A stretch of DNA of 64,000 nt from Lycocorax pyrrhopterus obiensis (lineage: Eukaryota; Chordata; Aves; Passeriformes; Paradisaeidae), in NCBI GenBank assembly GCA_014706295.1, contig JACSVZ010000001.1:86550237-86614236 (forward strand), given 5' to 3'. This document shows positions 47,035 to 58,832 of this stretch, in pieces. A program made the position numbers and the translations under genes. Position 1 is the first letter of the stretch. The number at the start of each line of letters is the position of its first letter. The notes beneath the pieces were generated by a model. It ran no database searches. It had not been told where the DNA came from and was given only the letters and a program-made list of their open reading frames with translations.

Positions 47035-47560
47035 AGAGAAAAAAATTACTCAACATAATTAATAGTTTAACAATTTCATACTTCAGTTCTTCTGGAACTC
47101 TTGGGTGAATACCATCTGGTCCTGGTGATGCAATACTGTTAATTTTATTGATTTCCTCTATAATTTTCTACTGATAGTCTAATTTGAAACAGATATTCAA
47201 ATTCACCTCTTTTTAAGGAAAGTTTCTGGTGTGGCAATCTCCCTAAATGTATCAATAATGATCATGGTGAAGATTTCTTCTTTTTCTATAGCCCAATCTT
47301 CTCTGTATGATCTTTTTATTTCTTGATCATCTCAGACCTAGAAACACTCTAGCATGCTGGGAAAAAAGTTTTCATTTTCATGGTTTTACCAATGCATTCT
47401 TGATTTTTTTTCTTCCTTTGTCCTGCTGTACTACACTTTTATATTTAACTAGTTCTTTTCTATTTCCCCTTTTTGGAAGGTTTCATTCTGCTTTCTGAGG
47501 ATTATCTTTTCAGTTCAAATAGGGGTTTTCACCTTAGTTGTTTTACCACATTATCTTTGG
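47035..47560 (-). mobile_element. Ancient CR1 fragment with reverse-transcriptase motif
   Basis: The minus strand over about 47080-47133 translates as ASPGPDGIHPRVPEELK. This is the conserved N-terminal motif of CR1-clade reverse transcriptase (usual form SPGPDGIHPRVL.EL). The frame stays open on both sides for a few dozen codons before stops. Upstream (to 47560), 'tctccctaaatgtatcaata', 'gaagatttcttctttttcta' and 'ttttaccacattat' correspond to the linker between endonuclease and RT in old sauropsid CR1. The element is dead. Confidence 0.75.
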
Positions 47561-47615
47561 CGTTTTGGCCTTTTTTCTTTTCTTTTTTTTTCTTTTTTTC
47601 TTAATCTTCCTATTC
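47561..47615. repeat. Polypyrimidine low-complexity tract
   Basis: T runs broken by single C residues on the plus strand ('ttttcttttctttttttttc'), directly past the old CR1 piece. Confidence 0.8.
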
Positions 47616-48107
47616 TTTTTGATAGGTTAGCCCTTTCACAACAGCCTCTACTATTCACCCCCAACCATGATGTGAAAGGACAAAAAAACCCACATCCAAA
47701 ATAGTGTCTGTGGTTTGACACAGATACATATAAAAAGCTCCCAATTTCAAAGAGAACTCATAGGCCGCACAGAAATTCCCTGCTGAGATTTTAAAATGAT
47801 TCTTACACTTGCCTTACTATGGAAATTATCTTCTTCCAAGGACCAAAATTAAACACTAATAGGTTCCCTTTTTAGTTGTTTAGATATTTGATGGAGGTGC
47901 TGTTTCCATAAATACACACTACAATTGCTTAAAATTGATTCCATTGCTTATTTAACAACTCTAATTTTCACTGAGTGCAGGGCTTAAAACGCTAGCACAT
48001 GTCATGTTCACCTGGGTCAATTTTAAGAATAACTTGATCTGCTAGATTTGCTTCCTTTTTAGTTTAGCTTTCCTGGTGTAGGTTGAAACCTGCCCTGGTA
48101 CGTGTGT
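47616..48107. other. Non-coding DNA, no recognisable element
   Basis: Nothing recognised between the pyrimidine tract and the hairpin that follows. Confidence 0.45.
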
Positions 48108-48137
48108 ATGGCTCCCATTAATATCAATGGGAGCCAT
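48108..48137 (+). repeat. Perfect 12-bp inverted repeat, hairpin
   Basis: ATGGCTCCCATT (48108-48119) and AATGGGAGCCAT (48126-48137) are exact reverse complements with a 6-base loop, AATATC. As plus-strand RNA the stem could extend by five G-U pairs (48103-48107 with 48138-48142). It is too short for a typical miRNA precursor and lacks the T-tract of a simple terminator. Function is unknown. Confidence 0.8.
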
Positions 48138-51100
48138 GTGTGAGCACTGGAGGACTAAATACTAAATTTACCCCCTAAGCACTTCCCCCATAATGACTGA
48201 GGGTCCTATTACAAAGTCATCCTTTAATTACCATTTTTAGCACAAACTTTTTCGTTTAATATAGTCTAACTGATGCTACAACTAATTCTTTGAAGTGTCG
48301 TTGCATAGTAATAGAAAATACCATTAGTATTTTCTGGTGTTTTCCACAGTCAAACTGCTTTACAAATATTTACTTACTTTTTCACATAGAATTTTTTGGA
48401 CTGCAGTGGTGTAGTTAGGTGAACATTTCCCAATTTAATATTCTAATACTTGCCTACAGCTAGTGCTCCAGAAGTATGGCAGAATACATAATTTTACATT
48501 GCCTGTAACTTCTTTTCTGATTGAACTTCGTTTCGCCTCTTTGTGTTTCACAGAGCTCCACCACAGCCACATCTGTGTTTTCATTCTGAATTGGATTCCT
48601 TCAGAATCATAGGCACTGCTTGCAATTAAATGCATAGAACCTGCTGCTTTAATTGAGTTCAGTCCAATTTGTCATTTCAAACTTCAGAAAATTATGTGGA
48701 CGGGAAGATTTACTTACCAGTTTGATTCAGCTAAAGTTGACGGAAAACCTTTTGATCACTCAGCCATTAAACACATTTCAGGGTTGTGCCAAGCTAATTG
48801 CTTGAGCTTGCTGAAGTTTATTTGTATTTAAAACAATCTACATTTATATTTTCCAGGGCTGTGCAAACCATTATCTTTTCAGGCACTTGTGTTTCCTTAC
48901 TTAAGAGTTTTGAGGATCTGATTCTACTCTTAAATACCCAAGATCAAGCAAAACTCTCTCCCCTTCAGGAAAACAAGGGGGGAAATTGTGCAGTAGCAGG
49001 TGCCAACCCAAATTTGTATGTCCATCTGTTAACTGGAGCAATCAAAAAGTGACAGAGCCATAGCAATGTTTATTCATTACAGAGAACATGCTTCTGGTTA
49101 TGACAATAAATCTAAGGGTGCCTCAGCAGCTGAAGTGTAGACATGCCCTTTGGGATCCAGCTGGACCAGGGTGGAAGCATCCACTGGGAGCACAGCTGGA
49201 AATTACTAATAACAAGGCCTCCAGCTTTAGGGGGTCATGATCAGTAATGTCTCTGCCTTGCTTCTAAGAAATATAGTGGGGTTTTTTAATCCCTTGATTC
49301 CTGGATAAAACCAGTAAGAGGAACTGAAAACTGGTTTTGCTTTGGTCTCATTACTTGAAGTAAAGGAAAATCCTATGTTAAATTCAAAGTGCAGGGCACA
49401 GAGTCTTCATCTTTAAGACATCATTACAGGTCATGGAATGCCAGCTTAGGGATATTTTGTTAACCAGTATAAAAAATATTCATGTTGTCAGGCCAGTTCC
49501 TTCAAAGATACTCACAAAATAAAACTTGGATATTTAAACTGTGTAGATCTCATAAGCAGATTGGAGCTCTGAGCATTACAGAAATACATATGATAATCTT
49601 CCAAGCTGAGATATGGAAGCGTGAAATATCTATGCAAGAGATGGAGGGGACAATCACTACTATTGCCCATATTTCCATTAGACGTATTTCTGAAAATGAG
49701 GACTAGAAACTACTGTCACTTCCTAAATTGCAAGGTGGAGATCCAGTCTGTTTCTTACCTAGAAGTGGGCTACAAATCTTAAGGTATTATAACAAATTCT
49801 CACTGGATTCCTTTAGAATCAGTTATTCCATTCAAAAAAATGATTTGCACATTCAGAGTTTGAGGGAATCATTGGTCAAGTGACATAGGAAATACAGATT
49901 CTGTTCTCTTCCTAATCAGGCTTGTGTGGTTTTCAGCTGATCACTGAATTTCTCTGCCATACACCCTTCTTATCTGGAGAAGGGAAATACACCAACTTGC
50001 TACCTTGGAGGTTCGTTCATAGGTTATCAACAGGTCATGGAAAGTTTCTCAGCTGTCATAATACTTCAGGTATCTTGATATTGCATGAGGTGATTCAGAT
50101 TGGTTAAGTAAGCACTTTCCACCACAAAATTCATTTCCCCTGTAAAACTGACAGCAACAACACAGATTAGAGCTCTAAAGTTCAAAAGGAGATGTGGTCT
50201 TGGCCTGCTTCACTTGAAAAGAGATTTGGTCTCTAGTAAAAATAACCCATCTCATTGTCTAGTTGGTCCACAGTTGCTATGAAAGCACCCTGATAGACAC
50301 ATCAGATCTTAATAATTCAGCAACTGAACTGGCAATCTTCTCCCTGATCCTTAAAAATTCAGCATAAAGATATCATGTAAAAAGAAAGATAATTCTTGAC
50401 AGTGACATTTCTGTAACTCCCTTCTCCTTCCTTGATGGAGTATGAAAGCCTTTCATTTGAATCGCAAGTAATCACCCTTTGGCTCGAATATTCTCCAGAG
50501 CAATGCTTTCTCTTCAAGGATCAGTGTAGTGGAACAGGCTGAGAGGAGCAGCACAGAAACACCCATTTCAGTCAGAGTTCCTTAAATTTGTTAGAAAATT
50601 TACAATAGTTCCTGGATTGACCTGCATACCCAAAGGTCTGTGCAGACATATCCTTTAATTTACTTTTATGGACGCAAAAGCACAAATAAAACAAGAATGA
50701 ATTCTTTATATTGTTTCAGGCTGTCATTTACACAGTGCTCTCAGTAAGGTTCTCTTTATATTATTTTAGATTGCAGTATTTATATTTATAGCACTGATTT
50801 CCTGGGCACAATCTCTTAGGATACATTTGACCTAGAGCATACCTCTTAGAAGTGAGGTTTTGAGCATTTAACTGCTGTCACATAGGTTGGCTAAATTACC
50901 ATAAGCAGAATAAAAAGACCAAATGTGAGTTCCAAAGGCAATTGTGTTTTGAACCCAGGGAAGCATCTGGTAAAGTGTTTTTAACAATCTTTGCATTTTA
51001 ACTAAATAAGTAAGTGTTTACAAGGCACAAGAGAAGGAAAATAAAAATCTGGCTGCCTCCCAGATTAGCAGCCAGCTCAAATTGGTGAAGACAAAACAAA

Positions 51101-51524
51101 AATATCTTTCAGGCTCTCATAGTACTTTTGCATTCCTCTGAATATTTCACAGTCTCAAAACTGTCCTTGTCATCATTACTCAATGTCCTGATTGGGTTTT
51201 CTTTGTTTGTCTTTATTTTCTATTATCCTTTATATAAAATTCACATCAACATACTAGCAAAAAACTTATTTTGCTACACTACCCGTGCGCTTATATGTCT
51301 GGACTAGCATAATTTTCCTTTAGAATTTGCTTGGTACAGCTCTATTGTTAACCAGTCCGGTAAGCTTACTTTGGTGGGAGAGTTGGGATCTCATGTACTC
51401 AGAGCAGATCCAGATAGTTCGGTGGTTAAAACATCAGTCTGCACAATAACCCTACTCTTACAATTGTAATTATACCTTGCACTTAGGAAGGCTACCACAA
51501 GACACTTGAATAAAATGGTAGCTC
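48138..51524. other. Non-coding DNA, no recognisable element
   Basis: 3.4 kb without CR1, LTR or gene landmarks that I can place. Short frames such as 48798-49052 (84 codons, plus) have no recognisable domain. Confidence 0.5.
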
Positions 51525-51882
51525 AATAGGCCAAGGGGGAATTACATTGAACTGAAAGAGAGTAGGTTTAGATTGGATAGCAGGAAGAAATTCTTTCCTG
51601 TGAGGGTGCTGAGGAAGGCACTGGCACAGGTTGCCCAGAGGCTGCCTCTTGTGAATTAGTGTTTTAAGGTCATTTAAAGAATCAAAAATCACCTAGGGGA
51701 GGAGGGGAAGGGATGAACCACCACACTGCCCCATCTCTGGAAGTGTCCGAGGCCAGGTTGGATGGGCTTGGAGCAACCTGGTCTAGTGGAAGATGTCCCT
51801 GCCCATGGCACGGGGATTTAAACTAGATGGTCTTTAAGGTCCCTTCCAATCCAAACCATTCTAGGATTCTATGACTCTGTGA
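51525..51882 (+). mobile_element. CR1 LINE 3' end interrupted by an insertion
   Basis: CR1 blocks run 'aggaagaaattctttcctgt', 'ctggcacaggttgcccagag', then a break. They resume with 'gccccatctctggaagtgtc', 'aggccaggttggatgggctt', 'gaagatgtccctgcccatgg' and 'ggtctttaaggtcccttcca', with tail 'gattctatgactctgtga'. The break holds 84 extra bases (see the next entry). Without them the element is a normal 275-bp CR1 terminus. Confidence 0.95.
51647..51730. repeat. 84-bp insertion inside CR1
   Basis: The CR1 consensus order is broken after CTGCC at 51642-51646, and CTGCC recurs at 51726-51730 where CR1 resumes. The inserted sequence includes GTTTTAAGGTCATTTAAAG and a G-rich run. It is unlike CR1 and has no clear terminal inverted repeats. 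The 5-bp repeat may be a target-site duplication or a filler-DNA repair scar. Confidence 0.6.
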
Positions 51883-53245
51883 TAAGATATAAGCCGAGCA
51901 ATATGGAGTTGAAGTGCTTAGCCAGATGAGTTTACTGACATATCAGTCCAGGAACATACCCAGTAGGGTCCCTGTCTATGAGCAGAAAGACCTTCTAATG
52001 GAAGATCATGCTACAGGAACAGGTGCTGACTTTGGGACGTGGCATGCTAATGTTATCCAACAGTACCCAACCTCAAAGCTAAGTAAAATGAGTCAGTTGC
52101 TACACAGCCTCTACTACATCACTACAAAGGAGCCCATCCCTCACTGTATTTTATTTTTATTAGGTGCCATAGGTTTCTTTGTGTGTCTCTGTGTGCGTAC
52201 TGGGAGATATTTCATTGTGTATTGAAGTGGAAGGAAGAGTTCTTTGTTTGGTATTGTTGTGTTTTTATTAATGTAATGAGCCTCTGTTGCAGACTGCTAT
52301 CTCCTGTGATATGATAGACACTTTCTTATACAAAGAAAAAGAAAATACAGGATAAGAGAGACAGTCTAGGGATCCACTATAGAGAATTAGATCACTTTTC
52401 CAGAGAATTTAACATTTATATGTGCATGTGTGTGTGCATAATTGTATGCAGGAGTTGTCGTGGCTGCTTTAGCGTAAGTGTCCTAGAACATGTTCTTCCT
52501 TGCTTTGATGTTTAAGAAGAAGCAAAAATTAAACTGGTTGGCTGTACCAAAAACTGAGCCTGCACTGGTACAGTTGCCTACTTCCTGGTCTCCTTAGAGA
52601 ATGAAGGTAGCTTTCACAGGAGCTTTCCTACCAGTGAGAGAAGGTCCATGACCACATCAGTGTTCACACCCATAAAAGTTTTTGTGGAGTCTGCACCTCA
52701 GACAGACTTCAGTGCATCCCATATACCTCTGGGTGGAGAGCAAGGACTCGAATGCAAGCTCTGAGTACTTTCCTTCTTACAGCTTCTTCTTTCTGTTGGA
52801 AAAGCAGTTTCAGTGACTTCTAGGCAAGTTTTTCTTGGAGATTCTATGACACAGACAACTGTAACACTAGAAGAAGACGTCAAGATAACAGTCTTTCAAA
52901 ATAAAACCTGGCACTAATCCTAAAGATAGGTTTACAGAAAAAGAAAAATCCTGACTTCCTCCCACTACTGCCTTAAAACCGCTAATCTACCGTAGAACAT
53001 GTAGTTCGTGCTCTCAATAGTCTATAAAATCTTGTCTGCTGAAAATCCACCAAATACTTAAATTCTACTAGATGGAAATTCCAGTAGAATGGGAGATACA
53101 GAGAAGAAAAAAAAAGTGAAGTCAGAGGTAGCATCATGTGTTTTGTCTTCTTGGGATTATGTTGGTTAGTGACATTCACATTTTGGTTCCATTAATTTTT
53201 ATGTATCCATATATTAATTTATATGTTTATGCAAAGGAATTTGAG
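51883..53245. other. Non-coding DNA, no recognisable element
   Basis: A 103-codon plus frame (51914-52225) is open just after the CR1. It ends in a hydrophobic run (FLLGAIGFFVCLCV) but has no family resemblance that I recognise and is probably chance. Confidence 0.45.
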
Positions 53246-53246
53246 A

Positions 53247-53281
<35 letters not shown>

Positions 53282-53288
53282 ATATATA
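53246..53288. repeat. (TATC)n tetranucleotide microsatellite
   Basis: About eight uninterrupted ATCT units followed by TATATATA. This is the GATA-type repeat on the minus strand. Confidence 0.95.
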
Positions 53289-53967
53289 AGATGAAGACAT
53301 GAAAGGCCCAATTCCACAGCACAATGAAAGCTGCAAAGGTATTTCATGATCCATCCAAGAATGATAGCAATAGGGTTAAAGACACTGTGCTACATCTGTT
53401 ATTTTATTGTAGCCATCCTGAAATGCCTGTTAACCTTGTCTGTTGAATCACATTTTAAAATTTCCGTATGGAAGTGTTTCTGAAACAGCATAATTTAGAT
53501 TTTCCATTTAGCTTCCTCAGAGGGGAGGTTGACTGCATATATCTGCTTCCCAAATTATTCTTTTTCAAAAGAAGGCCGTGGGCAGTCAGACCACATAATG
53601 GGAGTTGTGTAATGGGAGTTATGAGGGCTAAAAAGCACCTCTAAACAAATTGTACCTTTAAAAAAAACCACAGAAAAAAATAACTCAAACAACAAAGAAA
53701 CAAAAGCCATTAGTCTCATTAATTTCATAGCATTCCTGAAATAACTGACAGTAGCAAAGGGACCAGCGCTGATGAATTATTGCCCTGATAAGGAGCCTAA
53801 AAGGGACGTTGCAGAGAGACATGGAAAATTAATTTATCACTTTCTTCTTTGCAAGAAGTGTGAAGCTGCACTCTTTGCACCTCTAGCTAATTATTACAGC
53901 CCTAAATTGAGGTTACAAGGAGGAATAAGGAAAAATATATCCAAGAGTCTGGACTGCAGAAAAGAGA
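53289..53967. other. Non-coding DNA with A-rich patch
   Basis: A-rich simple patch at about 53658-53706. Two copies of 'taatgggagtt' occur near 53596 and 53610. No gene or interspersed repeat recognised. Confidence 0.45.
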
Positions 53968-54030
53968 GGATGGATACATGAATAGATGGATGGATAGATG
54001 GATGTGTGGATGGATGGATGGATAGATAGA
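53968..54030. repeat. (GGAT/GATA)n tetranucleotide microsatellite
   Basis: Interrupted GATGGATG and GATAGATA units over about 60 bp. It lies 47 bp upstream of the start of an ERV LTR. The 92-codon minus frame at 53913-54191 owes its SIHPSIHTSIYPSIY run to this repeat. Confidence 0.92.
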
Positions 54031-54076
54031 CTTACTGACAAATCTAGGAAAAGACATGGATGGAAAACCTGGCCCT

Positions 54077-55020
54077 TGTGAAGTATATTGTGTTTAAATG
54101 AAAAGGTTTTGATAGCAGGGGGGCTGCAGGGGTGGATTCTGTGGGAAGACAGAAGCTCCCTTTTCAGCCGGCTCCAAGATGGACTTGCCACTCTTCAGAG
54201 CTGAGCAAATGAGTAATGTTGGTGGTGCCTCTGTGATAACATATGGAAGAAAGGGCTAAAAACGCTATTCAGTGAGAGAGGGGGATGGGAAAAATGTGAG
54301 AGACTGAGGTCAGTGAGGGAGAGGGAGGAGGTGCTCCAGACACTGGAGATGAGATTCCTCTGCAACCCATGATGAAGACCAAAATGAGGCAGCTGTGCCT
54401 CTGCAGCCCATGGAGGAACAGGCTTCTGTCAGGAACTGTGGCTTATGGAGAGGAGCCCGCAGGATCAGGTTTTCTGGAAGTGTCATTGACCGGTGAGAGA
54501 CCAACATACACTTGAGCTGTCTGTTCCTTAATGACTGCAGCCCATGATAAAAATCTCCCTGAAGCAGTCCTTGGAGCCAATGGGAAGAACCCACCTTGGA
54601 GAGGTTCATGCAGAACTGACTTTGTCAGTGGGAGGGACACCATGCTGGAGCACGGGAACAGCATGAGGAAGGAGGAAGTATTATGGGCTGACTGCAGCTC
54701 CTTTCCATCCCTCTGCACTGCTCAGGGAGGAAGCAGTGGAAAGGTCATGAGGGAAGTTGAGCCTGGGAGGAAAAGAGGAGCAAGTACACAGTGATTTTGG
54801 ATTTGTTTTATTTATCATCATCTTATTTTGGTATTAATTATCAAGAAATTAAATTACTTTCCCCAAGAAAAGTCCGTTTTGCCTGTGAAGGTACATGGTG
54901 AGTGATCTCCCTGTCTTTATCTCAACCCATGAATTTTTTACTGTATTTTCTCCCATCTTGATGAGGAAGAGAGGGCATCTTGGTGGGCTCATGGTGGTAA
55001 ACCATGGTCAGTCTACAACA
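54077..55020 (+). mobile_element. Avian endogenous retrovirus LTR (ERVL-like)
   Basis: It starts TGTGAAGTATATTGTG and ends GTCTACAACA (TG...CA). Recognisable internal blocks are 'ggctgcaggggtggattctg', 'cggctccaagatggacttgc', 'cctctgtgataacatatgga', 'gaggaggtgctccagacact', 'gaagttgagcctgggaggaa' and 'gagtgatctccctgtcttta', all familiar from a widespread avian LTR. A TATA-like GCTAAAAAC is at about 54255-54263 and ATTAAA at 54848-54853, giving a very long R region. No matching target-site duplication was seen. Several overlapping frames in both strands (54310-54794) are by-products. Confidence 0.85.
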
Positions 55021-58000
55021 TTATGTCACTTAAAATCTTGCCATTTGGTTCCCAGAGGCCTTCTCTTTGTGGATAGTGAAGAAACAACTTGAAGAATAAA
55101 TTGTCTTTTTCAGCTGAATCACTGAAAAAGCCAGGCAGGTAGGAGCCAACCTCCAGCCAACCTCCCTACCCCTCTGAAGACAGACTTCATGAAGACAGAT
55201 CTGTGCACCCTTAGTCCCTGTTTCCCACATACACAAAGTGATCACAGAGAATGTCTGCACTGCTACACGTCAAGACTACATTCTACAAACAGACTTGCAG
55301 CTCTTGCAGGGTTATTGCTTCCGACCTCACCTGGAGTTTGGGTGCGTTTGAAGACTTTTTTTTTGTAGTTCCCACCTTGCAGCAGGTGTCATGGATAGAG
55401 CCAAGGAAGAGAGTACTCTGGAGGGGCAGCACAATTTGGTAAAATTTGAATTTCACTGAAAGACCATTTTGCCCATAACCAGCAGTAGATACTCGATGCT
55501 GAGGGAAAAGTAAAAGGACAAGGCAAGCATGGAGCTATCTTTGCTCCAGCTACTGTTGATCTGCAGTTTAGGAAATGCCAGAGCCAGAATAGGTTTCTGT
55601 ACGTCTAGGAATCATCAAGGTTCCCTTTATAGTCAACAGAAATAATTAGGCTTTTCTAAGGCCTAATTATCTCACCATAAGGCAGCTATTTGAAATCAGT
55701 CAAATTAATCATTCCCTAGGAGGACTTATTTCTTTCTTGTGACTGTAAGGAAAAGAAGGTGAAAATGTGCTTGCATGCAGATGTCGGCCCTGGAGATGAG
55801 TGAAAGTGAGGTGAGATGACTCCTCACTTTCTGTGAGAGCTGTAGGTGGGCAGGTAGCAGGGTGGAGATAAACCTTCTTGGAACCCAAAATGTTCAAATC
55901 AGAGCAGAGCTTGAAGTATAATGATTACCAATGGCTTCCCTACACAGGTGCAAAACATCAAGCAATATTTCAAAGCCATCCTTGCCCTGACCACATCAGA
56001 GAAAAACTGGTAAAAATAGGTATATATTGTCTACAGAAAATATATAAAATATCTCTTTATGTAAAGTAGGTGGGGAATGAATAGCAAATTGGCAGAGTAC
56101 CCTGTGAGGAGTACACAACTGTGCTATTCCTTGAACATGCATGGGGGGCATGACAGGGATCTGTGTTTCATAATTCATCTGAGACTTTGTCTGCACTCAT
56201 GGCAGAGAAGAGATCAGACATCTTCAAACTCTGCTGTTCCATTAGTAGTTGCTCTGATCAGCACTAGTTTCCCTTCACTCCCTCCCTTCTTTTCTCTGTG
56301 TACTTCATGAGAATTAAAGAGTGAAATTCCCTCTTCCTTAGCTCTGAGCTGCAGGAGGGCTCACTTTCCCAACCAAAGGATGCACAGTATGGGGGTATGC
56401 TCTGCTGATCTTCTCCTTTTGAATGGCTTTTGAAAGCTGATGATGTGATTTGAGCAGAATTTCGCTCTAGGACTTTTCAGGATCTGCTGTCTGGTGAGTT
56501 TTGTACATGGGTGATTAGAAAACAAATATTTGGAGCCAGGTGGCCTGTTGCAGAAAAAAATGTTGATATAAATGAGGAAAAAGAGCAATTATTTTAAAGT
56601 TTGCTTTCTCTCCTGTGGCTAATTCACCCAATTATAAGCTGATGACTGTTTGCTTGGTTCAGGAAATGGGTCAATGAAAGGTTTCCTACAGGCATGAAGA
56701 AAAACTTGCACTTACTTTAGATAAAGAAAAACAAGCAAAAAAAAAAAAAGTTCCACCAGCAAATTGTCAACAGAGGGAAGTCCAGACAGTTCAGCATTGC
56801 TGTCATCCAGAGATCTCACTGGTAAAATAAGCTCTTGAAGTTTGAAACTATCCTTTATTTGTGTGTTTGGGAAATGCCTAAAACCCTGGATTCCCAACCT
56901 ACATATGAACTTTTAGGTAGTTGCAATGTGGGAATAATATGATAACATATTAAGTATCTGCATTCTTGTTGGACAGCGTAAGTGGGATTCAATTAACTGA
57001 AGTGAGACTTTTGTTTGCCTTCAGCTTTGACTGGCAAAGCAAGACTAACTTGATTAGTCCAGAGGCAAATGCCACACTGGGGTGTGTGAATAGGATGAGC
57101 GGCTTTGAATTGAATGCTTGTTCATATTTTCTTGGCTTCATTCAAACCTAAAAAATCCATAGCAGTAAGAAAGCACAAAAAAATTAAAATAATATTTCTC
57201 TGGCATGATTTAAAAAGCTTGGCTATTTTTCAAGTGAATGCAACAATAATCCAAGCTCATAAGAGATGAACAGAAATGTGAAGAGGCTGAAAAACAATAC
57301 ACTCCTTCACCATGATTTCAGCTGCCACCTTTGCTTCTCCTTGTACCAGCTCTCACTCTGCAGTCTCAAAGGTCATTCACAAGTTTGTCTCAAGTCTATT
57401 CACCTCTGTAAAAGCCGTGTGTACAGAATTAAACTCTTTAGTTCATTAAAGCACACCAAGGTGAAGATAACTGTAATTGTACATAATTAACTCCTTTTTC
57501 CCTGTTCCTTAATAGTTGAGATTATGGATGTTGTTTCCACAGTTTGCAGTAATGAAGCCTGAACTCTCACTTTCTTAAAAAAATAGGTTATAATAAGGCA
57601 GCTGCTAGATGGCTGTAAAAAAAATCTTCTAGATATCTGTGTCTGTGCAGATAAATCCACCTTCCAGTGGAGGTGGGAGGTTTCTTCTCCACAACTATGC
57701 TTTGCAGGCTAGACTCAGTAGATCCAAGTTGATCATGATAAAGCATCATAGAAATGGGTAGTTCAAGTAGGTAAATTTACTTAAAATTACTGAAATCTAC
57801 TGCATACACCTCAATGTGTCAAGAAGTCATAACAAAATCCCATAGCTACTATGAAAAAATAAGTAAGAAAAGGAACCATTGAAGATGTTGCATCATTATT
57901 TTGGGGTCCATCTAGACTAGGTCTGTTGGAATAGAGCAAAGCACAGACATTTTTATTGTTTCTAAGAGTAGGCACGTCATATATGTGTGCCTGTCTCTTG

Positions 58001-58270
58001 CAGTTCAACCACCATTGCTGTCACAGGGTACCTGCCCCAGAACAACAGAAGCTATGGGAGGTGTTCCTCTGAGCTCAGACTGGCCAGTTTAGGTAGCTTT
58101 ACTTCTTCCTGATCATCCTCAAGGTCTTTTTAGTCAAAACAAGATCATTAAACATTTAATTTGACATTTATTACTTTTAAATATTCATAAGAAATTGAAT
58201 ATTAAGGACACACCTCCTGCAGTATTCAAGCCTGACTGAACCTCTTGCTATATGCATGTGAAAGCCAAGG
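55021..58270. other. Non-coding DNA, no recognisable element
   Basis: 3.2 kb with no CR1 or LTR landmark. Frames of up to about 77 codons show no domains. A short run of 13 A lies at about 56737-56749. 58266-58270 is the left copy of the duplication flanking the next element. Confidence 0.5.
58266..58270. repeat. Left target-site duplication CAAGG
   Basis: Identical to 58833-58837 on the other side of the LTR. It marks the integration site. Confidence 0.85.
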
Positions 58271-58832
58271 TGTACTAGTTTGAAAGCAAACCAGTGAGAG
58301 ACTCAAAATCAGGACTACAATTTAATAGGAAAATTAAAAAATAAATGCAGTAGTACAGGAACACTGACAGAGTCAGGATACAACCTGACACCCTGTCAGG
58401 CATAGTAGTGGTAGCAGTCCAACTAAATGGTGGCTGCAGTCCTCCTGAAGTGATAGTTATGGTTCTGTTGATGCGGTGATCCTGTTGAAGGGTCTGGTCT
58501 TCTTCTGAAGGTCCAGTGGTGATTATGTAGCTCTTGTCCTTTGGCAATCCAGTAGGTAAGGACTACTTGTGCTGTTCCCAACTCCAGATTATACCCAGGT
58601 GGGAATGCTTGGCTCTTTCCCCCTGGGCAGGGCACCTCACAATGGGCTGATGTAATTCTGTGAGTCATGCAGTGGGTCCTCAATTGCCCATTAAAAAGAG
58701 ATAGCCCCCAGAGGGAGTTATCTGGAATGAGCCATGGTAGGAGATAACGAACACTGCCCCACCTGCTCTAACAGCTTGTGAAGATGATAATAGAATAACT
58801 TTTGGTTACATCTTACATTGTAACATAGGACA
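58271..58832 (-). mobile_element. Solo ERV LTR with target-site duplication
   Basis: The element runs from TGTACTAGTTTGAAAGC to ATAGGACA on the plus strand (TG...CA). CAAGG flanks it immediately at 58266-58270 and 58833-58837, a perfect 5-bp target-site duplication. On the minus strand GTATAAT (about 58588-58595) is a TATA box and TATTAAATTG (about 58318-58327) carries an ATTAAA polyadenylation signal. No internal sequence remains, so this is a recombined solo LTR. The 90- and 86-codon minus frames inside it are not genes. A 5-bp duplication fits ERVL-type integration. Confidence 0.9.

Noticed and set aside
46764..47036. 90-codon plus-strand frame rich in F, P and S
   Set aside because: Produced by the T/C-rich low-complexity run at 46953-46999 and the antisense edge of an old CR1.
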